This document shows, piece after piece, positions 35,863-45,013 of a stretch of DNA of 64,000 nt (position 1 is its first letter; every line of letters starts with the position of its first letter). The position numbers and the translations under genes are program-made. The notes beneath the pieces are model-generated. The model searched no databases, had not been told where the DNA came from, and saw nothing but the letters and a program-made list of their open reading frames with translations. Source of the stretch: Peribacillus alkalitolerans (lineage in GTDB: Bacteria; Bacillota; Bacilli; Bacillales; DSM-1321). The DNA lies in NCBI RefSeq assembly GCF_010882125.1, contig NZ_JAAGVZ010000015.1:19308-83307 (forward strand), written 5' to 3'.

Positions 35863-37131
35863 ATGACTGTTCAAAGAGTGTCAGTTTCTATATTGGGCAG
35901 TGCTGGTGGAGTAGCAAGAGCAATACTTTCTTTACTAAATAAATCAATAACAGACCCTAATGACCCAATACACTCGCTAATGAATCAAAGTAAGTTGCAC
36001 TTTATTGATTATCAACAAAAGGACATTAATTACTACAAACAAATATGTCCCGATTTAGTAAATAGAATTGATCTTTATCAGTTCAATCTTGAGGATTTGG
36101 AAATGGTTCGTAAACATATAGATGAAACCAAAACATCGCTTATCATTGATCTTTCTTGGGCAGATACGATAGATATTCTGAAAATATGCAATGATTTGGG
36201 AGTATCTTACGTGAATTCAGCACTTGAGAATGTAGAAGTAGATAAAGATGTATATCTAGAGGGTTTCACCTTAACAGAACGTTTTGAAAGATTTTCTGCT
36301 GTGAAAAATAGCTTTACCAATATGAAGGGGATTGTTTGCTCTGGAATGAACCCTGGGGTAGTGCAATGGATGGCTCATTCTTTGATGATCGCTCATCCAA
36401 ATGAAAAACCACTTGCTTGTTACATTGTTGAAAAGGATACTACGTTTTTTAAGGACAAGTCTCATATTCGCAAGAATACAATATATTCTTCGTGGTCACC
36501 GGAATGCTACTTGGATGAAGCAATATTGAATTATCCAATGTTTGTTAAACAACACGTACCATTTTACCTATACGATTATCCGTATGCTAAAGAATATAAG
36601 GTTAAGTTAGGTGATATTGAATTTTACGGTTGTTTAATGCCTCATGAGGAAGTACTGAGCTTAGGGACCATGTATGATATGGAAACTGGGTTCATTTATC
36701 AAGTCAATGATTATACTACAAAAATAATCCGAGATAATCTAGAAAATGCAGATGATTTATGGGAATGGGAATTTGAAGTATTTGATCCTTCCGTGGCAGA
36801 AATTGTAGGAGAAGATTTGGTAGGTATCCTCCTTGTATACAATGATAAAGAGCGATTTATGTACAACGTTATGGACAACCAGTTCGCATTTCAAAAGCAT
36901 GGAATAAACGCCACCTATTTACAGGTTGCCTGTGGAGTGTATGCGGCAGTTTGCACGTTATTACTAGACCCTGTTCCTGCAGGTGTACACTATGTTGAAG
37001 AATTACTGAAAACGGATAATAGCATAGGTTACGGGAAATATGTCTCTCAATACATGACGGATTTTATAATAGGAGAAAATGCCCGTTCAGATGGATTTAT
37101 CTTAAATAGAATGAGAGATTTTAAACCGTAG
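35863..37131 (+). CDS. Homospermidine-synthase/saccharopine-dehydrogenase-like protein
   Basis: 422 residues. An N-terminal Rossmann fold starts with VSILGSAGGVARAIL (about 7-21) and the remainder matches the saccharopine dehydrogenase C-terminal superfamily in its homospermidine-synthase branch (CSGMNPGVVQWMAH, then GASYVN-like GVSYVNSALENVE). It may reduce a Schiff base in polyamine or opine synthesis; the substrate is unknown. AAAGGGATGATGGT precedes the ATG. It is 54 bases before the GNAT-like gene on the same strand, so the two are likely co-transcribed. Confidence 0.72.
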   Translation: MTVQRVSVSILGSAGGVARAILSLLNKSITDPNDPIHSLMNQSKLHFIDYQQKDINYYKQICPDLVNRIDLYQFNLEDLEMVRKHIDETKTSLIIDLSWADTIDILKICNDLGVSYVNSALENVEVDKDVYLEGFTLTERFERFSAVKNSFTNMKGIVCSGMNPGVVQWMAHSLMIAHPNEKPLACYIVEKDTTFFKDKSHIRKNTIYSSWSPECYLDEAILNYPMFVKQHVPFYLYDYPYAKEYKVKLGDIEFYGCLMPHEEVLSLGTMYDMETGFIYQVNDYTTKIIRDNLENADDLWEWEFEVFDPSVAEIVGEDLVGILLVYNDKERFMYNVMDNQFAFQKHGINATYLQVACGVYAAVCTLLLDPVPAGVHYVEELLKTDNSIGYGKYVSQYMTDFIIGENARSDGFILNRMRDFKP

Positions 37132-37185
37132 GAAATAAAAAAGTAGTGAAGAAGATTATGCAATTGCGCATAGGGGGTTTCAATT

Positions 37186-38337
37186 TTGAGAAACCGAGAA
37201 ACGTTAGTGACTGACTGGAGCATTTTAAAAAATTTATTTAATCAAAGCGTTCCTTTCGAACTGCTCAATATATTAGATAAATTGGTAAGAGATAATAAAA
37301 TGGATGTTTCAAAAATAACTGACTTTGAGACTATGAATAAAGTAAAAATTTTATATACACAATTTATGAATCGTTTTTATAGAATTCCTAACGTTTTTCC
37401 GATAATTGTTTCAGCAACAGAAGCTTTGAATGTTGAGTGTGTTGTTTCAAATTTTAACGTTAAAAGCATGAAATACGCTTTGACCATTGATGAATTGGAT
37501 ATTCAATATCAAGTATTCTTAAGCCTAGCTTTCGGTAATCAAATTTACGATGTGGTGAATAAATTAAGAAAACACAAAAAAGATATTTATAATTTTGTTG
37601 GAGGGCTTCCATCGATTCCATTTCAAGATGATGCCTTGAAGCAGTGGATAATAAGTCATGTTGGGACTACGTCAAACATAACGATTCATTCGGTTGCAAG
37701 GCTTTGGAATCAGCCTAACTTTCCAAAGGGTGAGACACTGTTAGAAATGAAAGCTTTTGCCATCAATCAAAGAGCAACCATTGAATGGGAATTGGCAAAA
37801 CAAAAATATCCGGTAATATTCGATCAACCATTTGAATGCAGTATTCGTGACACTCCATATAAAATCAATAATGAACAGGTTCAGATTTTAGATGCAAATG
37901 ATAAGCTGCAAATAATGCTAGGGGTTTTGACTGTTTGCTGTCAACGCTTGGATGGTACTGGCGAAGCATGTATGATGGAAGGGTTAATCAACCCTGAAAG
38001 CGGTTTTTTAGTGTTTAGGAGAGGGTCTAAAGTTTTGGCGCAATCATGGATTTGGCTTACGGAAGACCAAACATGTCTGGTTTTGGATAATATTGAACTA
38101 GCGGATGGCCGAAAAACAGAAGATATCTTTGACCTTTTATTCCGATGGTCAAAACAATCAACCTATAAAAATATTCAAATGGGTACAGGTTTTAACCGAG
38201 TAAAAATTGGATTGCCAGTGCAGCAAGAAGAAATGCAATGGTACAAGCAAATGTGGAAGTTTAAATATACGGATGCTTATCAACGCGTATGGATCAAAAA
38301 AAATGGGGAGATGTCTATCTCATCAGAAGAAGCGTGA
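37186..38337 (+). CDS. Protein with GNAT-like C-terminal domain
   Basis: 383 residues. The first ~220 residues I cannot assign. The C-terminal part (CCQRLDGTGEACMMEGLI, then VLAQSWIWLTEDQTCLVLDN) looks like a GNAT-type acyltransferase core as found in some phage and plasmid proteins. A TTG start at 37186 follows GGGGGTTTCAATT. It is paired with the homospermidine-synthase-like gene; together they could make and acylate a polyamine-type compound, which is inference only. Confidence 0.55.
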   Translation: MRNRETLVTDWSILKNLFNQSVPFELLNILDKLVRDNKMDVSKITDFETMNKVKILYTQFMNRFYRIPNVFPIIVSATEALNVECVVSNFNVKSMKYALTIDELDIQYQVFLSLAFGNQIYDVVNKLRKHKKDIYNFVGGLPSIPFQDDALKQWIISHVGTTSNITIHSVARLWNQPNFPKGETLLEMKAFAINQRATIEWELAKQKYPVIFDQPFECSIRDTPYKINNEQVQILDANDKLQIMLGVLTVCCQRLDGTGEACMMEGLINPESGFLVFRRGSKVLAQSWIWLTEDQTCLVLDNIELADGRKTEDIFDLLFRWSKQSTYKNIQMGTGFNRVKIGLPVQQEEMQWYKQMWKFKYTDAYQRVWIKKNGEMSISSEEA

Positions 38338-38382
38338 AATACTCATATTTAACAAGATTTTGGCCTTAAGAATGATGCGGCG

Positions 38383-38400
38383 AAACCGTACAAAAAGTAA
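38383..38400. other. Weak attachment-site-like sequence (copy D)
   Basis: AAACCGTACAAAAAGTAA agrees with GAACCGTACCACAAGTAA at 15 of 18 positions. The AACCTCATTT partner is missing, so this copy is doubtful. Confidence 0.35.
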
Positions 38401-38428
38401 CAGTATCTATTAAAAAAAATTGTATATA

Positions 38429-38465
38429 AAAAGAGAAGGAGAGACGTTCTCCTTCTCTTTATTTT
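38429..38465. terminator. Bidirectional terminator between GNAT-like and SET genes
   Basis: AAAGAGAAGGAGA pairs exactly with TCTCCTTCTCTTT around GACGT, with A-rich and T-rich flanks. Confidence 0.8.
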
Positions 38466-38521
38466 ACCTATTTTTTGTTAAAGCCTTTAAAACTGTTATT
38501 CTAAAGTTCGAAAATTCAATC

Positions 38522-39121
38522 TCAGTCTTCATCATCATCATCATCAAATATAGTAAGGATTGAATCTATTGGTTCGGTTCCATTAGCAACCGCATTTACT
38601 TTATCAATATATTCCTCACTGATCAAATGTTTTAGAGGTTGTTCCACCTTGTTGAAATACTTAAACGCCTCTATTGCCATTTTATCCCATTCTTCATATA
38701 AAACTAGATAGTCATCTGCTGTCACTTTGGTTCTTGAGGTTCCTTCTTCAGGTATACAATCAAATTCTTCATCTTCACCCAATGCAGCATAATCACATGT
38801 TATTTGTTCGCCAGGCTGAATGTCTCTCACAGCTAACTCAAAATCATATGCTGTATCTACTACATTTGGGTTGAAGCTATGGTTAATATACTTTGCGTGA
38901 TCCCAAGAAAGAACATATTCGCCGTCATTATCTAAATATGAGTATTTATATATAATCTCTTTTCGAACATCATCAAGACTGTCAATATATTCCTCATCAA
39001 GAATAATATCTAAATCATCTCTAATCCAGATAATGGTTCCTTTAGGAATTAATTTTGTTGCAAAAACTCCAATTCCTACTTGCTCACTTACATACCGAAT
39101 TTCTGTATCCGGGTGCATCAT
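38522..39121 (-). CDS. SET-domain protein
   Basis: 199 residues. The SET core is clear: GIGVFATKLIPKGTIIW, then YINHSFNPNV (the NHS SAM/active-site motif) and GEQITCDYAAL (GEELTFDY-like). The C-terminus is very acidic (FDDDDDED). SET enzymes methylate lysine; bacterial substrates are mostly unknown, and a few modify ribosomal or nucleoid proteins. The ATG at 39121 follows AAAGGGGGAATAGC. It faces the GNAT-like gene across a shared terminator. Confidence 0.8.
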   Translation of the reverse strand: MMHPDTEIRYVSEQVGIGVFATKLIPKGTIIWIRDDLDIILDEEYIDSLDDVRKEIIYKYSYLDNDGEYVLSWDHAKYINHSFNPNVVDTAYDFELAVRDIQPGEQITCDYAALGEDEEFDCIPEEGTSRTKVTADDYLVLYEEWDKMAIEAFKYFNKVEQPLKHLISEEYIDKVNAVANGTEPIDSILTIFDDDDDED

Positions 39122-39788
39122 TTTGCTATTCCCCCTTTTTATCGAATTCACTTTATTCCCTAAAAAAATGAGAGGCTAAACTTCAGTAGGGAAGAAAATG
39201 ATCGTCTCATGTAAAAATACACTTATCTTCATAGCACCCAAAACGCAACCAATTATTGGATACTTCAATATGTTTATGCTCATACATTTCTTTTTGAGTA
39301 GACACTTGTTCTAATAAAAACTTTTTTATCAAAAGAACTATAAGAATTTATATTTAATGAGAGTGTAGAGGGCCTCGTCCCAAAAGTTTTAATTATTACA
39401 TTTTTGTATTCATTTAGCACATTGACGATGATAAAGCATGCAGAAAAAGGAAATAATCTATTCACCTTGTAGGGTATCAAGAAATATTATTAAACAATAT
39501 GATATATAACTAGAATTTAGTTAAAAGTCACATCCATCGGTTTACTCTATCGTTTTCAGAAAAACATTTTTACAAGCTTGGACAAAAAATCCTAAGAGAA
39601 AAGGACACAAATGGAAGATAATGTTGAAATTGATGTCTATATTAGTAGAATTTTAAAAGTTTTTATCATTAGAAAATTATTGGGAATTATGTAGGGAAAT
39701 AGTTGTAGAAACATGTAAATCAATTTTCCTATCTAATGTCAGACTATTTTGATATATTCAGAACGAATATATTAAAGGAGTGGTGATC
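39122..39788. other. AT-rich intergenic stretch without a recognised gene
   Basis: I find no supportable gene here. The last ~70 bases contain the ribosome-binding site and probably the promoter of the M6 protease. Confidence 0.5.
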
Positions 39789-41618
39789 TTGCTAAAAGTT
39801 TTATCGAAAACGGGTTTATCTCTTGCTCTAGCGGGGAGTTTTATGATTGGAGGTCTTCAATTAAGTGTTACTCCAACAGCAGAAAAAACAAGCAATTATG
39901 ATTTAGGTCTTGCTCATTATGTGGGTGCTTCTCCAGAGTTAGCTCAAAAGGCTAAAGAGCTAGGTGTCAATGTTTCTAAAGCAGATCCCGCTGAAAAAAT
40001 AGCAAATCATGGAGCTAAGTTCCAACAGGCCGGCGACAATCATGTTGCCTACAACGAGACTACAGGTGATGTACCAGTACTTGTGATACTAGCAAAGTAC
40101 AAAGATAGTGATGAACCAGTTGGGGATATGGAAGGTCAAGTTCCAGCTAAATACTATGAGGATTTAATTTTTGGTGAAGAGTACAATCCGTATGAACTAG
40201 AAGTGTTTAAGAAATATGATGGTCCAGATGTACCGAAGAATCGTACCATGCAAAATGCTTATAAAGAATCTAGTAATGGAGCTGTAAACCTAGTACGTAA
40301 AGAAAACACTGACTTTGTATGGGTAGAGCTTCCAAAAGGTGCTTCATACTATTTAGATCAAGAAGGTACATATGCTGAAAATGGTAAGTACGTACTTGGA
40401 AATGTTAACGGTGATGCTCATACAGGGGAATTCATCCGTGATCTTTTAAAAGCTGCTGATGGGGAAGTTGATTTCTCAAAATATGCTGAAGAGGGTGAAG
40501 TTCCAAATGTGTTTGTTATCCATGAAGGAACAGGGGCTGAATTTAGCCAGGACCCTGCACAGTTCTGGTCTCATAAATGGAATATTTTAAGTGCTTTATA
40601 CTATGGCAAGTATTATGAAACTGGCAAACCTGCAGATGTTCATGCGGGAATGAATCAAGGTGCATGGATTAATAAAACTGTTGCAGAAGATATGACGTAT
40701 GATGGAGTTATTGTAAATAACTACAACATCCAACCTGGTATTGGTGGAAATGTTGCAGGTTACGACTTGGCAACTGGCACGTATAATGAGTCATTAAAAC
40801 AAGGCCCATTCCCAGCACAAACAGGTGTATACGCTCATGAATTTGGTCACGCACTCGGCTTACCAGATTTCTATGACACAGTTTATACATCTGAAGGTGT
40901 TGGAAACTATTCAATGATGTCTGGTGGTTCTTGGATGCGTTATCCAAACGCTGCACCATATTCAGGGAATTCACCTACACACTTTGATCCGTTCTCAAAG
41001 ATTTTCTTAGGATGGGCAAATCCTATTGATGTTACACCAGCAGATGGAGTAAAAGAAATTACGTTACCTTCAATCGACAAGGCAAATGCCGAAAATGGAA
41101 TTGTTAAGATGGAGGTTCCTGGATCTAATGGTACAGAGTATTTCCTATTTGAAAACGTTCAACAAAGTGGGTTCAATAAAGGTCTAATTCGCCAAGGTAC
41201 AGACTCTCATGGATTAGTAGCTTGGCATGTAGATGAAAACATCCTCAATCTTTATCAAACAGCTGGATTCCGTCCAAATAACGTTGAAAACTGGATGAAC
41301 AAGCGATTCCAGTACAATCAATCAGAAACAGCAAGTAACGGTACTGTAGTTACACACTATGGTCTTTCTGTCCTGCAAGCAGATGGTAACTACGATTTAG
41401 AGAAAAATGCGAACCGTGGAGATGCTGGAGACTTCTTCAAGACAGGTTCTAAGTTAACTCCTAATTCTAAAAATGTTCATACCGGCTCATATTATTTCTG
41501 GAAAGGAAATGGATCAACACCTGCTGATTCTGGTATTCATGTAACCGATATTGTTGAAAAAGAGGATGGATCTATTACAGCCAAATTCTATTACAGCACG
41601 AATGAAAAGAAAAAATAA
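39789..41618 (+). CDS. M6 family immune-inhibitor-A-like metalloprotease, secreted
   Basis: 609 residues. A signal peptide (hydrophobic core about 10-27) is followed by an InhA-type catalytic domain with the zinc motif HEFGHALGLPDFYD (His 350, His 354 and Asp 360 as ligands, Glu 351 catalytic) and a C-terminal beta domain. Extracellular protein degradation is likely. The TTG at 39789 is preferred because AAAGGAG lies 8 bases upstream; the GTG at 39780 overlaps that site. Followed by a strong terminator and alone in its transcript. Confidence 0.88.
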   Translation: MLKVLSKTGLSLALAGSFMIGGLQLSVTPTAEKTSNYDLGLAHYVGASPELAQKAKELGVNVSKADPAEKIANHGAKFQQAGDNHVAYNETTGDVPVLVILAKYKDSDEPVGDMEGQVPAKYYEDLIFGEEYNPYELEVFKKYDGPDVPKNRTMQNAYKESSNGAVNLVRKENTDFVWVELPKGASYYLDQEGTYAENGKYVLGNVNGDAHTGEFIRDLLKAADGEVDFSKYAEEGEVPNVFVIHEGTGAEFSQDPAQFWSHKWNILSALYYGKYYETGKPADVHAGMNQGAWINKTVAEDMTYDGVIVNNYNIQPGIGGNVAGYDLATGTYNESLKQGPFPAQTGVYAHEFGHALGLPDFYDTVYTSEGVGNYSMMSGGSWMRYPNAAPYSGNSPTHFDPFSKIFLGWANPIDVTPADGVKEITLPSIDKANAENGIVKMEVPGSNGTEYFLFENVQQSGFNKGLIRQGTDSHGLVAWHVDENILNLYQTAGFRPNNVENWMNKRFQYNQSETASNGTVVTHYGLSVLQADGNYDLEKNANRGDAGDFFKTGSKLTPNSKNVHTGSYYFWKGNGSTPADSGIHVTDIVEKEDGSITAKFYYSTNEKKK

Positions 41619-41629
41619 ATAGAAGAAGG

Positions 41630-41668
41630 AAAACCTGAGCCCAAAATGAGGGGACTCAGGTTTTTTTT
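41630..41668 (+). terminator. Terminator after the M6 protease gene
   Basis: AAAACCTGAGCCC pairs with GGGACTCAGGTTTT (one bulge), then TTTT. Confidence 0.88.
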
Positions 41669-41816
41669 ATAAATACTTAGTAAAATTAAATGTAGAGGTA
41701 AGAGAAATCATTGATATAAGATAAAAAAATATTAACTGGTTTCTATTAGAAGTTTATAAATAATTAAAAAAGGTTGATCTCTAAAGTTTGTTGCAATATT
41801 ATTCTATTCACCTGTA

Positions 41817-41918
41817 ATAAAAGGTAGCGTATTTTTACTTCAATATATTACACCTTGAGCTATCCGAGACTATTTGTTTTAATAGGCAATAGAACTATTA
41901 AAAAGACGCTACTTTTAT
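41817..41918 (+). promoter_or_regulatory. Long-range inverted repeat in the aspA leader region
   Basis: ATAAAAGGTAGCG (41817-41829) pairs with CGCTACTTTTAT (41907-41918, one bulged G). The arms are 77 bases apart, and the right one ends 28 bases before aspA. It may be an RNA leader structure or a regulator site. Confidence 0.4.
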
Positions 41919-41946
41919 TGTAGTTTTATAGAGGAGACTAAAGGAA

Positions 41947-43377
41947 ATGTCAATGATAATGAGTCAAATGCGGACTGAAAAAGATTTCTTAGGACCGAAG
42001 GAAGTTCCTGCCGATGCGTATTATGGAATTCAGACACTTCGTGCAGTTGAAAACTTTCCTATTACAGGATATCGGATCCATGAAGAGCTAATAAAGGCAA
42101 TGGCTGTTGTGAAAAAAGCGGCTGCACTTGCCAATATGGATATTAAACGTCTTTATGACGGAATAGGGGAAAACATCGTCAAGGCGGCAGATGAGTTAAT
42201 GACAGGAAAATGGCATGACCAAATCATTGTCGATCCTATTCAAGGTGGAGCAGGAACTTCGATTAACATGAATATTAATGAAGTCATTGCCAATCGTACG
42301 ATAGAATTACTTGGGAAAGAAAAAGGAGACTATTTCCACTGTAGTCCTAATACACATGTCAATATGTCACAATCTACTAATGATGCATTTCCAACGGCGA
42401 TTCATATTGCTGTTTTAAACCTGTTAGAAAAATTGTTGCCATCCATGGAAGACATGCACACTGTTTTTCAACAAAAGGCGAAAGAATTCAATCATGTTAT
42501 CAAAATGGGGCGCACTCACCTACAGGATGCTGTTCCAATTCGTCTTGGACAGGAATTTGAAGCCTATAGCCGTGTAATAGAACGTGATATAAAACGAATT
42601 AAACAATCCAAGCAACACTTATATGAAGTGAACATGGGGGCAACAGCCGTTGGAACCGGGTTAAATGCTGACCCTCGTTATATTGCGTTAGTCGTAAAAC
42701 ACCTTCAAGATATCAGTGGATTACCGTTAACGGGTGCGGATCATCTTGTCGATGCAACGCAAAATACAGATGCGTATACAGAAGTATCAGGGGCTTTGAA
42801 AATTTGTATGTTAAACATGTCAAAAATCGCTAATGACCTAAGATTAATGGCATCTGGACCAAGAGCCGGTTTGGCTGAAATTACATTACCTGCTAGGCAG
42901 CCAGGGTCTTCCATCATGCCTGGAAAAGTAAATCCTGTATTGCCAGAGCTTATTAATCAGGTAGCGTTCCAAGTTGTTGGAAATGACCAAACTATTTGCC
43001 TTGCATCAGAAGCTGGTCAGCTCGAATTGAATGTCATGGAGCCAGTTTTAGTCTTTAACCTTCTTCAATCCATCAGTATTATGAATAATGCTTTCCGTAC
43101 TTTTACTGAACATTGCTTAAAAGGAATTACAGCAAATGAAGAAAGACTAAAAGAGTATGTGGAAAAGAGTGCGGGAGTCATTACAGCAGTTAACCCACAT
43201 ATTGGATATGAAGTTGCATCTCGAATCGCTAGAGAGGCAATCGTAAACGGTGTACCTGTCCGGGAACTTTGTTTGAAATACGACGTGCTGACAGAAGAAG
43301 AATTAAATATTATTCTTGACCCATACGAGATGACTAAACCAGGAATCGCTGGTGCTTCGTTACTAGATAGAGAATAG
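41947..43377 (+). CDS. aspA: Aspartate ammonia-lyase
   Basis: 476 residues (B. subtilis AnsB has 475). It deaminates aspartate to fumarate and ammonia. The superfamily signature GSSIMPGKVNP is near residue 320, NTHVNMSQSTNDAFP carries the Thr/Ser contacts, and GADHLVDATQNTDAY matches aspartases rather than fumarases. GAGGAGACTAAAGGAA precedes the ATG. No asparaginase gene is next to it, unlike the B. subtilis ansAB operon. Confidence 0.92.
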   Translation: MSMIMSQMRTEKDFLGPKEVPADAYYGIQTLRAVENFPITGYRIHEELIKAMAVVKKAAALANMDIKRLYDGIGENIVKAADELMTGKWHDQIIVDPIQGGAGTSINMNINEVIANRTIELLGKEKGDYFHCSPNTHVNMSQSTNDAFPTAIHIAVLNLLEKLLPSMEDMHTVFQQKAKEFNHVIKMGRTHLQDAVPIRLGQEFEAYSRVIERDIKRIKQSKQHLYEVNMGATAVGTGLNADPRYIALVVKHLQDISGLPLTGADHLVDATQNTDAYTEVSGALKICMLNMSKIANDLRLMASGPRAGLAEITLPARQPGSSIMPGKVNPVLPELINQVAFQVVGNDQTICLASEAGQLELNVMEPVLVFNLLQSISIMNNAFRTFTEHCLKGITANEERLKEYVEKSAGVITAVNPHIGYEVASRIAREAIVNGVPVRELCLKYDVLTEEELNIILDPYEMTKPGIAGASLLDRE

Positions 43378-43428
43378 AATATTAAGAGATTTGGCATTTA
43401 CGCAATTAAGAATAGAGAATTTTTTTAC

Positions 43429-43462
43429 AGGAAGGGAATGATATATTCTCTTCCTTATTTTT
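43429..43462 (+). terminator. Terminator after aspA
   Basis: GGAAGGGA pairs loosely with CTCTTCC, followed by TTATTTTTA. Confidence 0.5.
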
Positions 43463-43519
43463 ACGTTTACGATAAAGGAATGGAATGTATCACATAGGAA
43501 TCAAATGCAAACGAATCAA

Positions 43520-43566
43520 TATCAAAAAGCAAATGTGAACAATTCAATTCATATTTGCTTTTTATT
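43520..43566 (+). terminator. Second terminator in the aspA-lipoprotein space
   Basis: AAAAAGCAAATGTGAA pairs with TTCATATTTGCTTTTT, followed by ATTATCT. Confidence 0.75.
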
Positions 43567-43721
43567 ATCTAGTTAATTATTTGTGTTTTCATTATTACTA
43601 TTCGTTTTTTATTTACAGGGCAGCACAAACCATTGTGTGACCATCCCTTCCCAAATCTTTGCAGCTTAAACCCCACAATTAAGGGTATAAACCTACCATT
43701 TATTTTTTATTTAATTAACAT

Positions 43722-43754
43722 TTAAGACTTTGTTAAGACTTTGTTAAGACTTTG
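43722..43754 (+). promoter_or_regulatory. Triple 11-bp direct repeat, probable response-regulator operator
   Basis: Three perfect tandem copies of TTAAGACTTTG (43722-43732, 43733-43743, 43744-43754). An 11-bp period with TTAA-type half-sites is how OmpR/PhoP-class regulators bind as tandem dimers. It is 90 bases before the lipoprotein gene, whose neighbours encode a sensor kinase and an OmpR-class regulator. Confidence 0.55.
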
Positions 43755-43843
43755 TTTTCAGGGATTTAATTATTAGGGGATACAATTAATTTACGGAAAC
43801 GATAGTACAAATAAAAAATAAACGATTGGGAGACATTTATCTT

Positions 43844-44923
43844 ATGAGACAGAAAAAAGTAGTTTTACCACTATTCATTGGATTAACGGTAGCTTTAACC
43901 GGTTGCAATACAGGAAGCAATGTTGCCGAGGCTAAGAATCTAGAAAAAGTGGAAGTAAACGGCGAGAATCAACAGCAAGCGCAGATTACGAAAATTGACT
44001 CGATTAATGCTATGACTCTGCAGGTAACGTTTAATAAGGCCTTAACTCCTGAAGAAGTAGACCCAAATAATTTAGAAAATATTAAGAAGAACTTTGTATT
44101 TGATAACAATTTAAGCATTGTGAATGTTCCACGGTTAAAGTCAGGTTCTAAGGACACATACATTGTCCCAGTAACAATCCAAAAGCACAGTCAAAAATAT
44201 ACACTCGAGTATAAGGGACAAAAACAAAAGGTATTTGAAAGTAACACAGAGAAAATTAATATCCGTCAGGTTCAGCAAGTGACTAGTGATACCTTTGAAT
44301 TAGAATCGTTCTTAGAGGATGGAGTTACTGATTATGCAAACATCATCGAGGCATATCGATCTGGCAGAGGGAGCCTAGCTTTTGAAGTGGACCATAAAAA
44401 TCGTGCAAATGGAATACAGTATCAAATCATTTCTTCATTAAGAGACCGAAATGTAACTTTAACCTCTGATAATGGGGAAAAAATCATTGCAAACTATGTG
44501 CCATTCACCCAAGCTGCGGATCAAAGACAAGCACCAAAATTCCGTTTGCCAGTAGGAAAAGTATTGGAGCCTGGTAAAACCTACACAGTCACATCTAATT
44601 GGGCCGATATTAAAAGCTCAACATTTACAGCGAAGGAAATGACACCGCTAAATATAGAATCTGTAACGGTTATCGATAATAAATCCATCCAGGTGAATTT
44701 ATCACAGGATCCTGGTTCAGAGCTATTTGCAGGACGTCAATTAAAATTAATAGGTGAAGATGGAAGTGAACTTCTAGCTCAATACCGTTTTTCTTCACGT
44801 AAAGGAGCAACTGGAATTTTTGACCTATTAAACAATCAGACCTTAAACAATGGTGTAAAATATACAGTTATTCCTTTGAATAATTGGGCAGGACCAAATA
44901 CTGTTACATTTGTAGCTAAATAA
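43844..44923 (+). CDS. Lipoprotein with SbsA/Ig-like repeats
   Basis: 359 residues. The N-terminus ends in a lipobox (VALTGC, Cys near 22). Two Ig-like SbsA-type modules are visible (DSINAMTLQVTFNKALTPEE and, later, VTVIDNKSIQVNLSQDP). Such proteins sit on the outer face of the membrane or S-layer. The ATG at 43844 is preferred over a TTG at 43826, because the lipobox spacing then fits. The triple repeat upstream and the kinase-regulator pair downstream suggest it is a target or sensor partner of that system. Confidence 0.75.
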   Translation: MRQKKVVLPLFIGLTVALTGCNTGSNVAEAKNLEKVEVNGENQQQAQITKIDSINAMTLQVTFNKALTPEEVDPNNLENIKKNFVFDNNLSIVNVPRLKSGSKDTYIVPVTIQKHSQKYTLEYKGQKQKVFESNTEKINIRQVQQVTSDTFELESFLEDGVTDYANIIEAYRSGRGSLAFEVDHKNRANGIQYQIISSLRDRNVTLTSDNGEKIIANYVPFTQAADQRQAPKFRLPVGKVLEPGKTYTVTSNWADIKSSTFTAKEMTPLNIESVTVIDNKSIQVNLSQDPGSELFAGRQLKLIGEDGSELLAQYRFSSRKGATGIFDLLNNQTLNNGVKYTVIPLNNWAGPNTVTFVAK

Positions 44924-44937
44924 GTTTGTTATGAAAA

Positions 44938-44975
44938 AAAGGTTATTCCAAATTCTTGGATAACCTTTCTTTCTA
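44938..44975 (+). terminator. Terminator between the lipoprotein and kinase genes
   Basis: AAAGGTTATTCCAA pairs with TTGGATAACCTTT (one bulge), followed by CTTTCT. Confidence 0.8.
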
Positions 44976-45013
44976 ATTTTCGGAATAAGTTATAACGGCT
45001 TAGGAGGGATTGC

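Noticed and set aside
38383..38400. Fourth full attachment scar (copy D)
   Set aside because: 15 of 18 bases agree but the AACCTCATTT partner is missing, so I keep it only as a weak candidate.
39280..39480. Minus-strand frame of 66 codons
   Set aside because: No ribosome-binding site, AT-rich, and no protein features beyond chance.
43722..43754. Short tandem repeat as replication slippage product
   Set aside because: Possible, but the 11-bp period and the adjacent two-component genes make an operator more likely, so it is listed as such.
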